From positions 315,001 through 379,000 of the forward strand of contig NZ_UWOP01000001.1 of NCBI RefSeq assembly GCF_900604485.1: a stretch of DNA of 64,000 bases, read 5' to 3'. Below, in pieces: positions 21,332 through 30,208 of the stretch. Position 1 is the first letter of the stretch. Every line of letters starts with the position of its first letter. This DNA comes from Enterococcus mediterraneensis. GTDB taxonomy: Bacteria; Bacillota; Bacilli; Lactobacillales; Enterococcaceae. The notes under the pieces are model-generated. The model did no database searches, was not told the DNA's origin, and saw only the letters and a list, made by a program, of their open reading frames with translations. The position numbers and the translations under genes are program-made.

Positions 21332-22188
21332 TCAACGTTCGCTCCTAATTCTTCATATCGGTCAAGAGTAAAACGTCCCAGCTTTCCATGACGGATATCA
21401 AAAATGATCATCTCGCTGCCCCGTTCGTAATTGTCTCGGAATCCTTTTTTGGCGGTGATTGACATCAAGAGATCAGCAGCCAGCTGTTCTTCTTCGCTTT
21501 TTTCTAAACCGTATCGTTCGGCGATCTTGCCGGGATAATAACGAGCAAAAAAATCAAGCCCATAAAGTGCGATATCATCCAAATGCAGCAGCTGATCTTT
21601 GATAGCACCTGTCAGCGCTAATTTTTTTCCGATCTCAGGATCTTCAAATTTTGGCCAAAGAATCCCCGGTGTATCCAACAACTCCAATTCACTGCCGGAA
21701 CGCAGCCATTGCTGTCCCTTTGTCACACCAGGCTTATTACCCGTCTGAGCGATTTTTTTCCCAACTAATCGATTCATCAGCGTTGATTTTCCAACGTTGG
21801 GAATCCCAATGACCATCGCACGGATCGCTCTTGGTTTCAAACCTCGTGCTTTGTCTCGTTCGATTTTTTCCCGTAAGGCTTGTTTGGCTTTACCGACGAT
21901 ATTTTTGACGCCTTGATTGTCCTGCGCATTGATCGCCAAAGCTAAAAAGCCTTGATTTTCAAAATATTTTTGCCATTGTTTTGTTTGAAGCGGATCGGCA
22001 AGATCGGCTTTGTTCAAAAGCACCAAACGAGGCTTTTGCTGTAAAATCTGATCCAACATCGGATTCCGCGATGAAAGCGGCAAACGGGCATCTACCAGTT
22101 CAAACACGATGTCGACAAATTTCAATTTTTCTGATACTTCCCGCTTGGCTTTCGCCATGTGTCCGGGGAACCATTGAATAGTGGTCAT
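21328..22188 (-). CDS. rbgA: Ribosome biogenesis GTPase RbgA (YlqF)
   Basis: Circularly permuted GTPase needed for late assembly of the 50S subunit. The permuted order is visible: G4 (LLNKADL) comes before G1 ([15 protein letters not shown]) and G3 (LLDTPG). The N-terminus [14 protein letters not shown] is characteristic. 286 residues is the expected size. The ATG follows AAGGAGATGGTGCGTAG. It is the first gene of the rbgA-rnhB pair, 66 bp downstream of lepB. Confidence 0.97.
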   Translation of the reverse strand: MTTIQWFPGHMAKAKREVSEKLKFVDIVFELVDARLPLSSRNPMLDQILQQKPRLVLLNKADLADPLQTKQWQKYFENQGFLALAINAQDNQGVKNIVGKAKQALREKIERDKARGLKPRAIRAMVIGIPNVGKSTLMNRLVGKKIAQTGNKPGVTKGQQWLRSGSELELLDTPGILWPKFEDPEIGKKLALTGAIKDQLLHLDDIALYGLDFFARYYPGKIAERYGLEKSEEEQLAADLLMSITAKKGFRDNYERGSEMIIFDIRHGKLGRFTLDRYEELGANVE

Positions 22189-22254
22189 CTACGCACCATC
22201 TCCTTGTTTCATTCATTTTCTTTCAAATATTGTATGATCTATTATTTACCAAAC

Positions 22255-22797
22255 TCAGTCAATGATCCGCATATGGTCCAGCGGATAATAAACGACTCGT
22301 GCTTTACCGATGATCTCAGTGTTGCTGATGGCGCCAAATGAGCGGCTGTCTTTTGAAACACGACGATTGTCTCCCATCACAAAGTAACTGTTATCATCCA
22401 AGGCCACCGCCCCTGTCAATTCCTGTAAAGAAAAATCATTGGTATACGAGGATGCTTGCTGATCGCTGCGTTTGTTTTTTTTCAGGAAGGGTTCTTCGAC
22501 TTGTTTGCCGTTGATGTAGAGTTTATCGTTTTTATACGCAACAATATCTCCTGGCAGACCAATCACACGCTTGATATAAGTAGTACCGCTGGGAAGCTGG
22601 AAAACCACGACGTCAAACCGATGGATCGGCGAAATTTTCTCCACTAAGACCATATCTCCTTGGTTCAATGTCGTCTCCATTGAATTGCCTTCGACAGGAA
22701 CAGGGATCAATAAAAATCCGCGGATCACAAATGCGATTGCAGCGGCTAATACCGCATATTTGAAAACCACCCAAAATTGATCTAAAAATTTTTTCAC
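22255..22797 (-). CDS. lepB: Signal peptidase I
   Basis: Membrane protease that removes signal peptides from exported proteins. One N-terminal membrane helix (AVLAAAIAFVIRGFLLIPV) is followed by the catalytic serine in VEGNSMETTL and the lysine in TYIKRVIGLPGD. The C-terminal GDNRRVSKDSRSFG box is intact. I chose GTG at 22797, with GAGG 8 bp upstream, giving 180 residues; a second GTG at 22806 would overlap the ribosome binding site. Only one signal peptidase I gene is in the window. Many exported proteins nearby would be its substrates. Confidence 0.94.
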   Translation of the reverse strand: MKKFLDQFWVVFKYAVLAAAIAFVIRGFLLIPVPVEGNSMETTLNQGDMVLVEKISPIHRFDVVVFQLPSGTTYIKRVIGLPGDIVAYKNDKLYINGKQVEEPFLKKNKRSDQQASSYTNDFSLQELTGAVALDDNSYFVMGDNRRVSKDSRSFGAISNTEIIGKARVVYYPLDHMRIID

Positions 22798-22853
22798 CTG
22801 TCCCACCTCGCCTTTATTGTTTGAATAATAGATTCTAAAAAAACTACCACTTG

Positions 22854-24287
22854 TTATTTCGTCAACTCTTTGATGCCTGTAAGGTACGCACCATCTTGTC
22901 CTTTGATTTTTTCTGTGATTTGTTTTTCGATTTGATTGGCTGTTTGTTCATCGACTTCACCGGTCGCTTCTAGACCAGCTGCGTTTTGGATTGCTATAAC
23001 AGCCGCTTGTGTTTCTTTCGTGAAATCTTCACCTGAGGTATCATATCCCAGTGCTTTTAAAAACTGGTTCAGAGTTGCTACATCATCTGAATTTTGTCCG
23101 ATCTTCAAAGCCTTATTTCGGGGTAATGGCGGAAGATACGCATAGTCGGGAAAATCTGCTTTGATGGTTGGTTTCAATCCTTTTTCATGGATCCAATTTC
23201 CAGAAGGTGTCAACCATTTCATGACTGTCAGCTTGATCTCGCTTTTATCTCCAAGATCCGCTACACTCTGCACAGTTCCTTTTCCAAATGTCGTAGTACC
23301 GATCACAGGGATATCTGCCGATTCTTTCAATGCCGCTGCAAAAATCTCTGAAGCAGATGCCGAGCCGCCGTCAACCAAAACAACTACCGGTTCCGTCACC
23401 TTAAAACCATCATCTAGGTCTTTGCCGGCTTTTGCAGTAGAAACGATACCGTCCGCATCAGAAAACTTGACGATCGCCTTGCCGTTTTTCAAAAACATGC
23501 TGGCCATACGTTCTACTTGATCCAACAGACCGCCTGGGTTTTGCCGCAGATCCAGCATGAAAGATTTTGCGCCATCTTTCCGCAGATCTTTAATCGTATC
23601 CTGTAACTCGTCAGCTGTACTTTCACCAAAACTGGTGATTTGGATCACACCGATCGTGGAATGATCTTTATCTAATTCACCATGGACTGTTTCTACAGGA
23701 ATCGTGTCTCGCGTCAGTGTTACGTCGAATTGTTTTTTATCCCGTTGGATCGTAAGCTTGACTTCTGTACCTTTTTTTCCGCGAATCTTGCTAACAACTT
23801 CAGAAAGTTCTTTACCTGCAGTTTCTTCTCCATCCACTTTCAGGATCTGATCGTTGACCCGCAGCCCAGCTTTTTCAGCAGGAGTTCCTTTGATTGGCGC
23901 TTGCGCAATCTGAGGGATCTTGTCAACGATAGTCAAAGACGCACCGATGCCTTCAAAACTATCCGCTAATGATTGGTCCAGTTCCTCAGCGTCAGTCTGA
24001 TCCAAATAAGAAGTATACGGATCGCCTAACGCTTCAGTCATGCCCTTCAACGCGCCTTCGATCAACTCATCTTTAGGAACTTCTTTATAATAATTGTTCG
24101 TAAGCGTCTCATACAGATCATGGACTTTTTTTAAATCGTCTGTATTTTTCGCTTCGATATTTTCTGCTTTTTCAGCAGTCTGATCATTATTCTTTTGCCA
24201 CAATATCCCGCCGCCGCCAAAAATGATCGCTACACAGACGAGCGATACTAAATGCTTAGACAACGGAACAGTTTTTTGTTTTTTCAT
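22854..24287 (-). CDS. C-terminal processing peptidase (S41 family, PDZ and peptidoglycan-binding domains)
   Basis: CtpA-type serine protease anchored outside the membrane. The order is an N-terminal membrane anchor (HLVSLVCVAIIFGGGG), a PDZ domain (residues 90-180, with GLRVNDQILKVDGE), the S41 catalytic domain with the Ser in GGSASASEIFAAAL and the Lys in GTTTFGKGTVQS, and a C-terminal PG_binding_1 domain (NQFLKALGYDTSG...GLEATGEVDEQT). I chose the ATG at 24287, which follows GGAGG at 6 bp, giving 477 residues. It lies 56 bp upstream of lepB in the same direction. Its substrates are unknown. Confidence 0.94.
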   Translation of the reverse strand: MKKQKTVPLSKHLVSLVCVAIIFGGGGILWQKNNDQTAEKAENIEAKNTDDLKKVHDLYETLTNNYYKEVPKDELIEGALKGMTEALGDPYTSYLDQTDAEELDQSLADSFEGIGASLTIVDKIPQIAQAPIKGTPAEKAGLRVNDQILKVDGEETAGKELSEVVSKIRGKKGTEVKLTIQRDKKQFDVTLTRDTIPVETVHGELDKDHSTIGVIQITSFGESTADELQDTIKDLRKDGAKSFMLDLRQNPGGLLDQVERMASMFLKNGKAIVKFSDADGIVSTAKAGKDLDDGFKVTEPVVVLVDGGSASASEIFAAALKESADIPVIGTTTFGKGTVQSVADLGDKSEIKLTVMKWLTPSGNWIHEKGLKPTIKADFPDYAYLPPLPRNKALKIGQNSDDVATLNQFLKALGYDTSGEDFTKETQAAVIAIQNAAGLEATGEVDEQTANQIEKQITEKIKGQDGAYLTGIKELTK

Positions 24288-24465
24288 ATGGTGCCTCCAA
24301 CTTTTTGCGGATTCGCTAAAAAACTTCAATTGAGTTACGTTTCATTTTAGCATAGATTTTAATGTTTGCTACTTGAAAAAGGAGATATTTCCTATTTTAT
24401 TACCAGCAAAAATAAGTGATGAATGTTTTTTTAAAGGTTCTTTTCTCCTTTCTGAATCCAAGAAG

Positions 24466-24495
24466 AAAGAGCCGAAAACAACTGATTTTCGACTC
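24466..24495 (-). terminator. Terminator downstream of the YozE-family gene
   Basis: GAGCCGAAAA (24469-24478) pairs with TTTTCGACTC (24486-24495) with one mismatch. On the minus strand pyrimidine-rich TTTCTTC follows. Confidence 0.6.
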
Positions 24496-24501
24496 CCTTT
24501 T

Positions 24502-24726
24502 TTATTGGCTATTGTCTTCAAGATAGCTTTCCCATAAACGATCAAAAATATCCATCGACGGCAGATAATCGACATTCATTTCCAAGTAGGTGGATAGTTC
24601 GTGATAGTCAGTAGATTGCTTAGGAAACTGGATATCGTGACTGGCGTTGGTCGCAAAGACCTGCGCTTCATCACGATGATTTGGTCCCTTGACCGCCATC
24701 AGATATTGATAGAAACTTTTACGCAT
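24502..24726 (-). CDS. YozE family protein (UPF0346)
   Basis: Small acidic protein of 74 residues. It matches the YozE family through KSFYQYLM at the start, the central [14 protein letters not shown] and the C-terminal [11 protein letters not shown]. The family's structure is a small helical bundle and its role is unknown. The ATG at 24726 lies inside the last codons of msrA (8-bp overlap), so translation is probably coupled to msrA. A terminator follows it, making it the last gene of its unit. Confidence 0.92.
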   Translation of the reverse strand: MRKSFYQYLMAVKGPNHRDEAQVFATNASHDIQFPKQSTDYHELSTYLEMNVDYLPSMDIFDRLWESYLEDNSQ

Positions 24727-25240
24727 GCTCGATACCCCAGTGAGAGGTTACAAAAGCCGCCCGCCGCGCATGATTGCGGGCAAAGTTTTCAGGGTCTTTT
24801 TTGTAATAGTCTTGATGGTAATCTTCTGCCGGATAAAATGTTTGAGCGGGTTCGATGGTAGTGACGATAGGATCAGTGAAACGTCCGCTGGCTTGCAGTT
24901 CTGCTTTGCTCTTTTCAGCGATTTGTTTTTGTTCAGCTGTTGAGTAAAAGATCACTGGACGATAATTATCTCCACGATCTTCAAATTGACCAAAAGCATC
25001 AGTAGGATCCGTTTGCTGCCAATAGATCTCTACCAATCGTTCATAACTGATGATTTCTGGATCATAGATGATCTCTACAGCTTCTGTATGTCCAGTCGTA
25101 TGGCTGCGTACTTGTTCATATGTAGGATCAGGTACGTGTCCTCCTGTATAGCCGGAAACGACAGAGTAGATCCCGGGTGTTTCATCAAAAGGCTGAACCA
25201 TGCACCAAAAACAGCCTCCTGCAAAAATTGCTCTTTCCAT
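24719..25240 (-). CDS. msrA: Peptide methionine-S-sulfoxide reductase A
   Basis: Repairs oxidised methionine (S-sulfoxide form) in proteins. The catalytic cysteine is C10 in [13 protein letters not shown], the exact family motif [29 protein letters not shown] and [10 protein letters not shown] are all conserved. 173 residues matches MsrA without a fused MsrB domain. The ATG follows GAGGAGTG. It overlaps the YozE-family gene by 8 bp; this msrA-yozE pairing recurs in related bacteria. It is 51 bp downstream of the YpmS-like gene. Confidence 0.97.
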   Translation of the reverse strand: MERAIFAGGCFWCMVQPFDETPGIYSVVSGYTGGHVPDPTYEQVRSHTTGHTEAVEIIYDPEIISYERLVEIYWQQTDPTDAFGQFEDRGDNYRPVIFYSTAEQKQIAEKSKAELQASGRFTDPIVTTIEPAQTFYPAEDYHQDYYKKDPENFARNHARRAAFVTSHWGIEHA

Positions 25241-25291
25241 ATAAAAACACTCCTCATTGCTTGAAAATTTTACTTTATTTTGTCGTTGAAA

Positions 25292-25981
25292 CTATTCTTC
25301 TGTTGTAGATGTGCTAGTGTCAGCAGTTTTATTCTCACTTTTCGGTAAGTATAAACTGATTTGGATCTCATCGTCTACTAAATTGATCTTATTAGCTTTC
25401 ATGAACAATCCATTTTGCATACGGAATTGATCCAGTCGAATCATGATATTTTTTTCTTTCGAATTGACATCGATCCATTTAGGGAATTTATAGCTGCGCT
25501 TGACCATATCCATTACTTCTTTGATAGGAAGTCCTAACGTACCGATAGACAAGCTTTTCGCTCGTAGTTGGATATTTCCGTTGTCCATGACGTATGGATC
25601 AAAATATAGATAAAAGCGCATTGGAAAGCCCAATACTTTGAATTCTCCTGACAACATCGCTTCGTTTTCTAAAGCAAAGTCATATTTCACATCGGAATCT
25701 TTTTGGAATTCTCCCAAATAAAAGTCGATCAATTCATTGACCTGTTTTTTATTACTGTTGATCGTCAATACAGGAGTACCGCTGTGTTCAACGATATCCG
25801 GTGTTTTTTTATACTGAGGTTCCCGTTCAGCAAAAAGTCGCGAACCAAGAAAAAAACCTGTTCCCAGTACTAATGCCGCCAACAGCAAAAAAGCAGCGCG
25901 CCAAGGATTTTTTAAGCGAAATCCCTGCCGCTGATTCTTTTGCTGCGGCCGTTGTGCTCTTTTTGGTGTTTTATTTTCCAT
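25292..25981 (-). CDS. YpmS family membrane protein (DUF2140)
   Basis: Bitopic membrane protein of 229 residues with unknown role. A basic cytoplasmic N-terminus (KRAQRPQQKNQRQG) precedes one membrane helix near residues 30-50 (AAFLLLAALVLGTGFFLG), then an extracytoplasmic domain with the family's VNELIDFYLGEFQKDSDVKYDF. The C-terminus is Thr/Ser-rich. I chose the ATG at 25981; its A is also the last base of the previous gene's TAA, so the two genes are translationally coupled (TAATG). The pairing with a GDSL lipase-like gene follows the ypmR-ypmS order of Bacillus. Confidence 0.86.
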   Translation of the reverse strand: MENKTPKRAQRPQQKNQRQGFRLKNPWRAAFLLLAALVLGTGFFLGSRLFAEREPQYKKTPDIVEHSGTPVLTINSNKKQVNELIDFYLGEFQKDSDVKYDFALENEAMLSGEFKVLGFPMRFYLYFDPYVMDNGNIQLRAKSLSIGTLGLPIKEVMDMVKRSYKFPKWIDVNSKEKNIMIRLDQFRMQNGLFMKANKINLVDDEIQISLYLPKSENKTADTSTSTTEE

Positions 25982-26877
25982 TATTTCTGCCCCTTTATTA
26001 ACCATTCGTCTTGCGTTTTGATCAACTCATCTCTGACAACACTTGCCATCAGTTGATAGCCGATATTATTTGGATGGAATTTATCTCCTTCATACAATAC
26101 ATTATTATCTACACTATTTAAATTATTCCCGCTCATGCTGCTGTCTTCTGTTTCCGACAACTCGCTGGTGATGCCGACCTTGCTGTCCAATCCTTTATAA
26201 AGCAAGTCATTGATTGGAATAAATGCTGTCAATTTTTCAGCTTTCGCAGCTTCTTCAGTGGCTTGATTCCAATTATCAACGATTTTTTGCATGTCTGTGA
26301 TCTCAGGGAAGTTCAGATAAAATGGATTGTAGATGCCTAAGATATAGATCGGTGCAGTTTGATTCAGTTGACGAATCTCGTCTAATAAGTCAGTGACCCT
26401 TTGTTGATATTTTTTAATAGGCTTGTTGAATGTCTTGATAGTCAGATTGAAAAAATTCGTTTGAAAAACGCGCATCAAGTCATTTCCGCCCACCGTCATC
26501 GTGATAAAGTCCGCAGTTTCGATATTGTCTCGGATCGTTTGATCGTTTTTTATACGTTTCAAGATTTGATCACTGCGCTCACCAGCCACACCATAGTTTT
26601 CAACTTCTACACCGGCAAGATCATAGCGTGTCTGAATATCATCTGCTACGATCGGTACAAATCCGCCGCGCTTTGTTTGATCTCCTACTCCTTCTGTCAG
26701 TGAATCACCGATCGCGACATAATGGATCTTTTCTTTTTTGTCTGAGTCTTTTTTTAGAACGGATGCCGGTTCCAAACGCGGCTGTTCTTTAGAAATGGTG
26801 TGATCCAGCAGAATAAAAACAAGAAACGCCATGATCCCTACCAATAGTACATGAATGATTATCTTCATTATTTTCAA
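25981..26877 (-). CDS. SGNH/GDSL hydrolase family protein (YpmR-like)
   Basis: Membrane-anchored lipase/esterase-like protein. An N-terminal membrane helix (IIIHVLLVGIMAFLVFILL) precedes the hydrolase domain. The SGNH residues are visible: Ser in VAIGDSLTEGVGD, Gly in YGVAGERSDQI, Asn in TVGGNDLMRVF, and the C-terminal Asp/His in DKFHPNNIGYQLM. I chose a TTG start at 26877, with GGAG 10 bp upstream; an ATG at 26868, three codons later, is possible but lies far from the site. About 298 residues. The substrate is unknown. Coupled to the YpmS-like gene. Confidence 0.84.
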   Translation of the reverse strand: MKIMKIIIHVLLVGIMAFLVFILLDHTISKEQPRLEPASVLKKDSDKKEKIHYVAIGDSLTEGVGDQTKRGGFVPIVADDIQTRYDLAGVEVENYGVAGERSDQILKRIKNDQTIRDNIETADFITMTVGGNDLMRVFQTNFFNLTIKTFNKPIKKYQQRVTDLLDEIRQLNQTAPIYILGIYNPFYLNFPEITDMQKIVDNWNQATEEAAKAEKLTAFIPINDLLYKGLDSKVGITSELSETEDSSMSGNNLNSVDNNVLYEGDKFHPNNIGYQLMASVVRDELIKTQDEWLIKGQK

Positions 26878-26997
26878 TAAAATACAGCTCCATTTAGTTC
26901 TTTCTGGGTATTCTAGCAAAAAAACAGCAAAAAAAATAGTTTTCCCGCCAGATACCAGTGGAAATTAGTAATTTCTAAATTTTTTTCATAAGAAAAT

Positions 26998-27032
26998 GCA
27001 CCTCAAAAGGTTGACTTCACCCCTGAGCTGCA
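26998..27032 (-). terminator. Terminator downstream of the DegV-family gene
   Basis: TGCACCTCA (26998-27006) pairs with TGAGCTGCA (27024-27032) with one mismatch. On the minus strand TTTTCTTAT follows. Confidence 0.65.
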
Positions 27033-27040
27033 TTCCTTAT

Positions 27041-27883
27041 CTATTCAGTGTAATAGGTAATGGCAAAGGCACCTTCGCCGGTATGTGTTGCGATGATCGG
27101 TGTCGTATGCAGAAGCGGGATGTGCATATCAGGAAACAGCACTTGTAGTTCAGCCTTGAATTTTTCAGTCAATTCTTGTCCTGCCGCATGAGAAATACCG
27201 ATTTGTTTGACATTCGGGATTTCCTTTAATTCCGCTTTCAATTGTTCAAACCACTTGGTGAAGGTTTTTGCGCCGCGCCCTTTGACGATGGGGATCAACT
27301 CAGAATGATCAAAATCCATAACGACCCGCATATTCAGCAAGTTGGATAAGATTCCTTTGGTCCGGCTGATGCGTCCGCCTTTCACTAGGTTATTTAATGT
27401 AGAAACACCAATAAATAATTTTGTGTTTTCTCGTACCCGTTCGACTTCATCCAAGACTTCATCGATTTCTTTTCCTTCTAACGCCAATTCGGCAGCGCGA
27501 ATCACTTGGAAAGATAATCCTTGGTCTGTCGTATCGCTATCAACGACAGTCACATTGCTCTTAGAAAGATTGCTGGCTTGACGAGCCGCCTCAACGGTGC
27601 CGCTCAATCCTTTTGTCATATGGATCGATAGCACTTGGCTGCCGTCTTTGCCTAATTCGTCATACAAGTCAACAAATTCTCCAATAGGCGGTTGACTGGT
27701 TTTTGGAAGCTCGTGGGCGTTAGCCATCATCTCCATAAATTTTTCGCCGCTCAAAAGATCATCATCAGGATAGACCACACCATCGATCATTACGGATAAC
27801 GGCATTACATGGATATTCAAGCGTTCACGCGTACTCTTTTCCATGGTACAAGAAGAATCTGTTACTATCTTAAGTTTTGTCAT
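27041..27883 (-). CDS. DegV family protein, fatty-acid binding (FakB-like)
   Basis: DegV proteins bind a fatty acid and, as FakB, present it to the kinase FakA to make acyl-phosphate. The N-terminal KIVTDSSCTM, MPLSVMIDG, the Thr/Ser site LPKTSQPPIGEF and the pocket-forming HMTKGLSGTVEAARQAS are all clear. RISRTKG and the C-terminal HTGEGAFAITYY complete the family pattern. The length of 280 residues is typical. The ATG follows GAGAGTGG. No fakA is in the window. It is divergent from the hemolysin III-like gene, sharing an AT-rich palindrome at 27942-27959. A functional link to plsY, which uses acyl-phosphate, is inference. Confidence 0.92.
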   Translation of the reverse strand: MTKLKIVTDSSCTMEKSTRERLNIHVMPLSVMIDGVVYPDDDLLSGEKFMEMMANAHELPKTSQPPIGEFVDLYDELGKDGSQVLSIHMTKGLSGTVEAARQASNLSKSNVTVVDSDTTDQGLSFQVIRAAELALEGKEIDEVLDEVERVRENTKLFIGVSTLNNLVKGGRISRTKGILSNLLNMRVVMDFDHSELIPIVKGRGAKTFTKWFEQLKAELKEIPNVKQIGISHAAGQELTEKFKAELQVLFPDMHIPLLHTTPIIATHTGEGAFAITYYTE

Positions 27884-27941
27884 TGTTCGACCACTCTCTC
27901 TTTAAAACTGGATACACTTCATGGTAGAATACTTCTAAACC

Positions 27942-27959
27942 ATAATTTAATTAAATTAT
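27942..27959. promoter_or_regulatory. 18-bp AT-only palindrome between divergent genes
   Basis: ATAATTTAATTAAATTAT is a perfect 18-bp palindrome in the gap between the DegV-family gene (minus) and the hemolysin III-like gene (plus). A TATAAT-like -10 for the minus gene overlaps it. It may be an operator or simply AT-rich promoter DNA. Confidence 0.4.
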
Positions 27960-28014
27960 AACAGAGAGTAATTATTTTTTCATCTTATTTCCGCTCAAGA
28001 AGGAGGACGCTTTC

Positions 28015-28668
28015 ATGGAAAAATCAAAATTCAGCCGTAAATATTTGATTGTAAACGAGGTTTTAAACGCGGTCACACACGGTATCGGTTTTGGACTGAG
28101 CGTGGCGGGACTGGTGATTTTGTTGGTGAAAGGGGCACGATTAGGTTCTGCGATCCATGTGGTATCTTATGCTGTTTACGGCTCCATGATGATTTTGCTT
28201 TTTTTATGTTCCACACTATTTCACAGTTTGATTTTTACAAGGGCTAAAAAAGTCTTTCAGGTCTTTGATCATGCATCGATCTTTCTTTTGATCGCCGGCA
28301 GTTATACACCTTACTGCTTATTGAGTATTCGCGGCTGGTTAGGTTGGACACTGTTTGGCTTGATTTGGTTGTCAGCCATCAGCGGCGTTGTTTATAAATC
28401 GGTGACATTGCATAAAAAAGAAACGGTTTCGAAAGTTTCAACAGTCATCTACATTATTATGGGCTGGTTGTGTATCTTGGCCGCCAAACCGCTATTGGCG
28501 TCACTAGGTGTTACAGGTACAGTGCTTCTGGTCAGCGGCGGGGTCGCTTATACCATCGGCGCGATTTTTTACAGTTTCAAAAATATCCGCTTCATGCATG
28601 TCGTTTGGCATTTGTTTGTGATGCTTGGTGCGGGATTGATGTATTTTTCCATCCTGTTTTTCACCTAA
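28015..28668 (+). CDS. Hemolysin III / PAQR family membrane protein (YqfA/TrhA-like)
   Basis: Seven-helix membrane protein of the PAQR superfamily; despite the name, a haemolytic role is not established. The family's metal-binding residues are visible: NEVLNAVTHGIGFGL near the N-terminus (His), CSTLFHSLI in helix 2, VFDHASIFLLIAGSYTPY, and the C-terminal His pair in MHVVWHLFVMLGA. 217 residues is typical. The ATG follows AAGGAGGACGCTTTC. It is a single plus-strand gene ended by a bidirectional terminator shared with folA. Confidence 0.92.
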   Translation: MEKSKFSRKYLIVNEVLNAVTHGIGFGLSVAGLVILLVKGARLGSAIHVVSYAVYGSMMILLFLCSTLFHSLIFTRAKKVFQVFDHASIFLLIAGSYTPYCLLSIRGWLGWTLFGLIWLSAISGVVYKSVTLHKKETVSKVSTVIYIIMGWLCILAAKPLLASLGVTGTVLLVSGGVAYTIGAIFYSFKNIRFMHVVWHLFVMLGAGLMYFSILFFT

Positions 28669-28716
28669 AAAAATCTGAGGACATACTGCTATAACAGTAT
28701 GCTCTCAGATTTTTTA
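28668..28716. terminator. Bidirectional terminator between the hemolysin III-like gene and folA
   Basis: A long hairpin (AAATCTGAG at 28671-28679 with CTCAGATTT at 28704-28712, and inner CATACTG/CAGTATG) has T-runs on both strands between convergent genes. Confidence 0.85.
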
Positions 28717-29205
28717 TTATTTTCTTTTATAAATCTCAAATCGATGAGGATAAATATTTTTTTCATCCACCGTTCCGGGGATCGTTTCGATTAATTTCCA
28801 AACTGACCAATCAATTGCCGGAAGATACGTATCCCCTTCAAATTCAGCTTCGATCACCGTACGATAAATCGTATCGCATTCTGGCAGCAATTCTTGGAAA
28901 ACCACAGCCCCGCCGATCACAAAAACCGGCAGACTTTGCTGTTTGGCATAATCCAACACCTCAGCTGCAGAATGAAGGACCAAGACACCTTCTGCTTGAT
29001 AGTTTTCGTCTGACGTCAAAACGATCGTCGTCCGATTAGGCAGTGGGCGGCTCCCCATACCTTCAAATGTTTTACGTCCCATGACTATGATGTTTCCAGT
29101 CGTTTTCTCTTTAAAAAATCGAAGATCATTTGGCAGGCGCCAAGGCAATGTTCCTTGTTTGCCGATCAGTCCATTTTTATCTTCTGCCCAAATTGCAGCT
29201 AACAT
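28717..29205 (-). CDS. folA: Dihydrofolate reductase
   Basis: Reduces dihydrofolate to tetrahydrofolate with NADPH. The family motifs are AIWAEDKNGLIGKQGTLPW near the N-terminus (Trp-Pro region as LPWRLPNDLRFF), IIVMGRKTFEGMG, and VIGGAVVFQELLP near residue 100. 162 residues is the chromosomal length. The ATG follows AAGGGGGCAGAAAAG. It lies 49 bp downstream of thyA, which makes dihydrofolate, so the pair works as one pathway unit. Its position next to thyA says this is the housekeeping copy rather than an acquired resistance gene. Confidence 0.97.
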   Translation of the reverse strand: MLAAIWAEDKNGLIGKQGTLPWRLPNDLRFFKEKTTGNIIVMGRKTFEGMGSRPLPNRTTIVLTSDENYQAEGVLVLHSAAEVLDYAKQQSLPVFVIGGAVVFQELLPECDTIYRTVIEAEFEGDTYLPAIDWSVWKLIETIPGTVDEKNIYPHRFEIYKRK

Positions 29206-29254
29206 CTTTTCTGCCCCCTTAATAATTTCTGGATCTCTATTTTACCAACATCCA

Positions 29255-30199
29255 TCATACCGCGATAGGCGCTTTGATAGATGGATGAGGATCATAGCCT
29301 TCTAAAGTAATATCTTCCATCTCGAAATCAAAAACAGACTTTTTATCTGCCAATACTAATTTGGGAAATGGACGCGGCTCGCGGGTCAACTGTTCTTTCA
29401 TCTGTTCGAAATGATTGTTGTACAAGTGTGCATCCCCCATCGTATGGATAAACTCTCCGACAGCCAGTCCTGTTTCATGAGCGATCAAATGTGTGAGCAA
29501 TGCATAGCTTGCGATATTAAACGGAACCCCCAAAAAGACATCGGCACTGCGCTGATACAATTGGCAGCTCAACTTGCCGTCATTGACATAAAATTGGAAC
29601 AAGGTATGGCAAGGCGGCAAAGCCATAGATGGCACATCTTCTGGATTCCATGCGGACACGATCAAGCGGCGGGAATCAGGATTTTTTTTGATCATTTCAA
29701 TGACATCTTTGATTTGATCAATAAATCCGCCCTCTTTGGTTTCCCAATGCCGCCATTGATAACCGTAAATATGACCTAGATCTCCATATTTTTCCGCAAA
29801 TTCCGCGTCTTCGACGATCCGTGAACAAAAATGTTTCAATTCTTCCTGATAGACTTTATTGAACTCTTCGTCCGCCAATGCACGACGGCCAAAATCGGTC
29901 ATATCCGGTCCTTGATACTCTGAACTTTGAACATAACGCTCGAATGCCCATTCGTCCCAAATATGGTTATTGTGCTGTAGTAAATAACGAATATTCGTAT
30001 CGCCTTTCAAAAACCAAAGCAACTCGCTTTTGATCAGTCCAAAAGGCACGCGTTTCGTTGTCAGCAAGGGAAATCCTTGAGACAAGTCAAACCGCATTTG
30101 ATAACCAAACAAGCTATTGGTTCCCGTACCGGTACGATCTCCTTTTTGATGTCCTTCTTCCAGCAATTTTCTTCCTAGTTCTAGATATGCCTGTTCCAT
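29255..30199 (-). CDS. thyA: Thymidylate synthase
   Basis: Methylates dUMP to dTMP using methylenetetrahydrofolate, releasing dihydrofolate for FolA. The catalytic cysteine is in [14 protein letters not shown]. The other motifs are [20 protein letters not shown] at the start, QYIWDEW-like [23 protein letters not shown] and [21 protein letters not shown]. 314 residues is normal for the Gram-positive form. It starts 9 bp after the ABC-F stop; the ATG follows AAGGAGGAGCT. Probably transcribed with the ABC-F gene upstream and folA downstream. Confidence 0.97.
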   Translation of the reverse strand: MEQAYLELGRKLLEEGHQKGDRTGTGTNSLFGYQMRFDLSQGFPLLTTKRVPFGLIKSELLWFLKGDTNIRYLLQHNNHIWDEWAFERYVQSSEYQGPDMTDFGRRALADEEFNKVYQEELKHFCSRIVEDAEFAEKYGDLGHIYGYQWRHWETKEGGFIDQIKDVIEMIKKNPDSRRLIVSAWNPEDVPSMALPPCHTLFQFYVNDGKLSCQLYQRSADVFLGVPFNIASYALLTHLIAHETGLAVGEFIHTMGDAHLYNNHFEQMKEQLTREPRPFPKLVLADKKSVFDFEMEDITLEGYDPHPSIKAPIAV

Positions 30200-30208
30200 A
30201 GCTCCTCC

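Noticed and set aside
28717-29205. Acquired trimethoprim-resistant dihydrofolate reductase
   Set aside because: The position next to thyA and normal length point to the chromosomal housekeeping enzyme.
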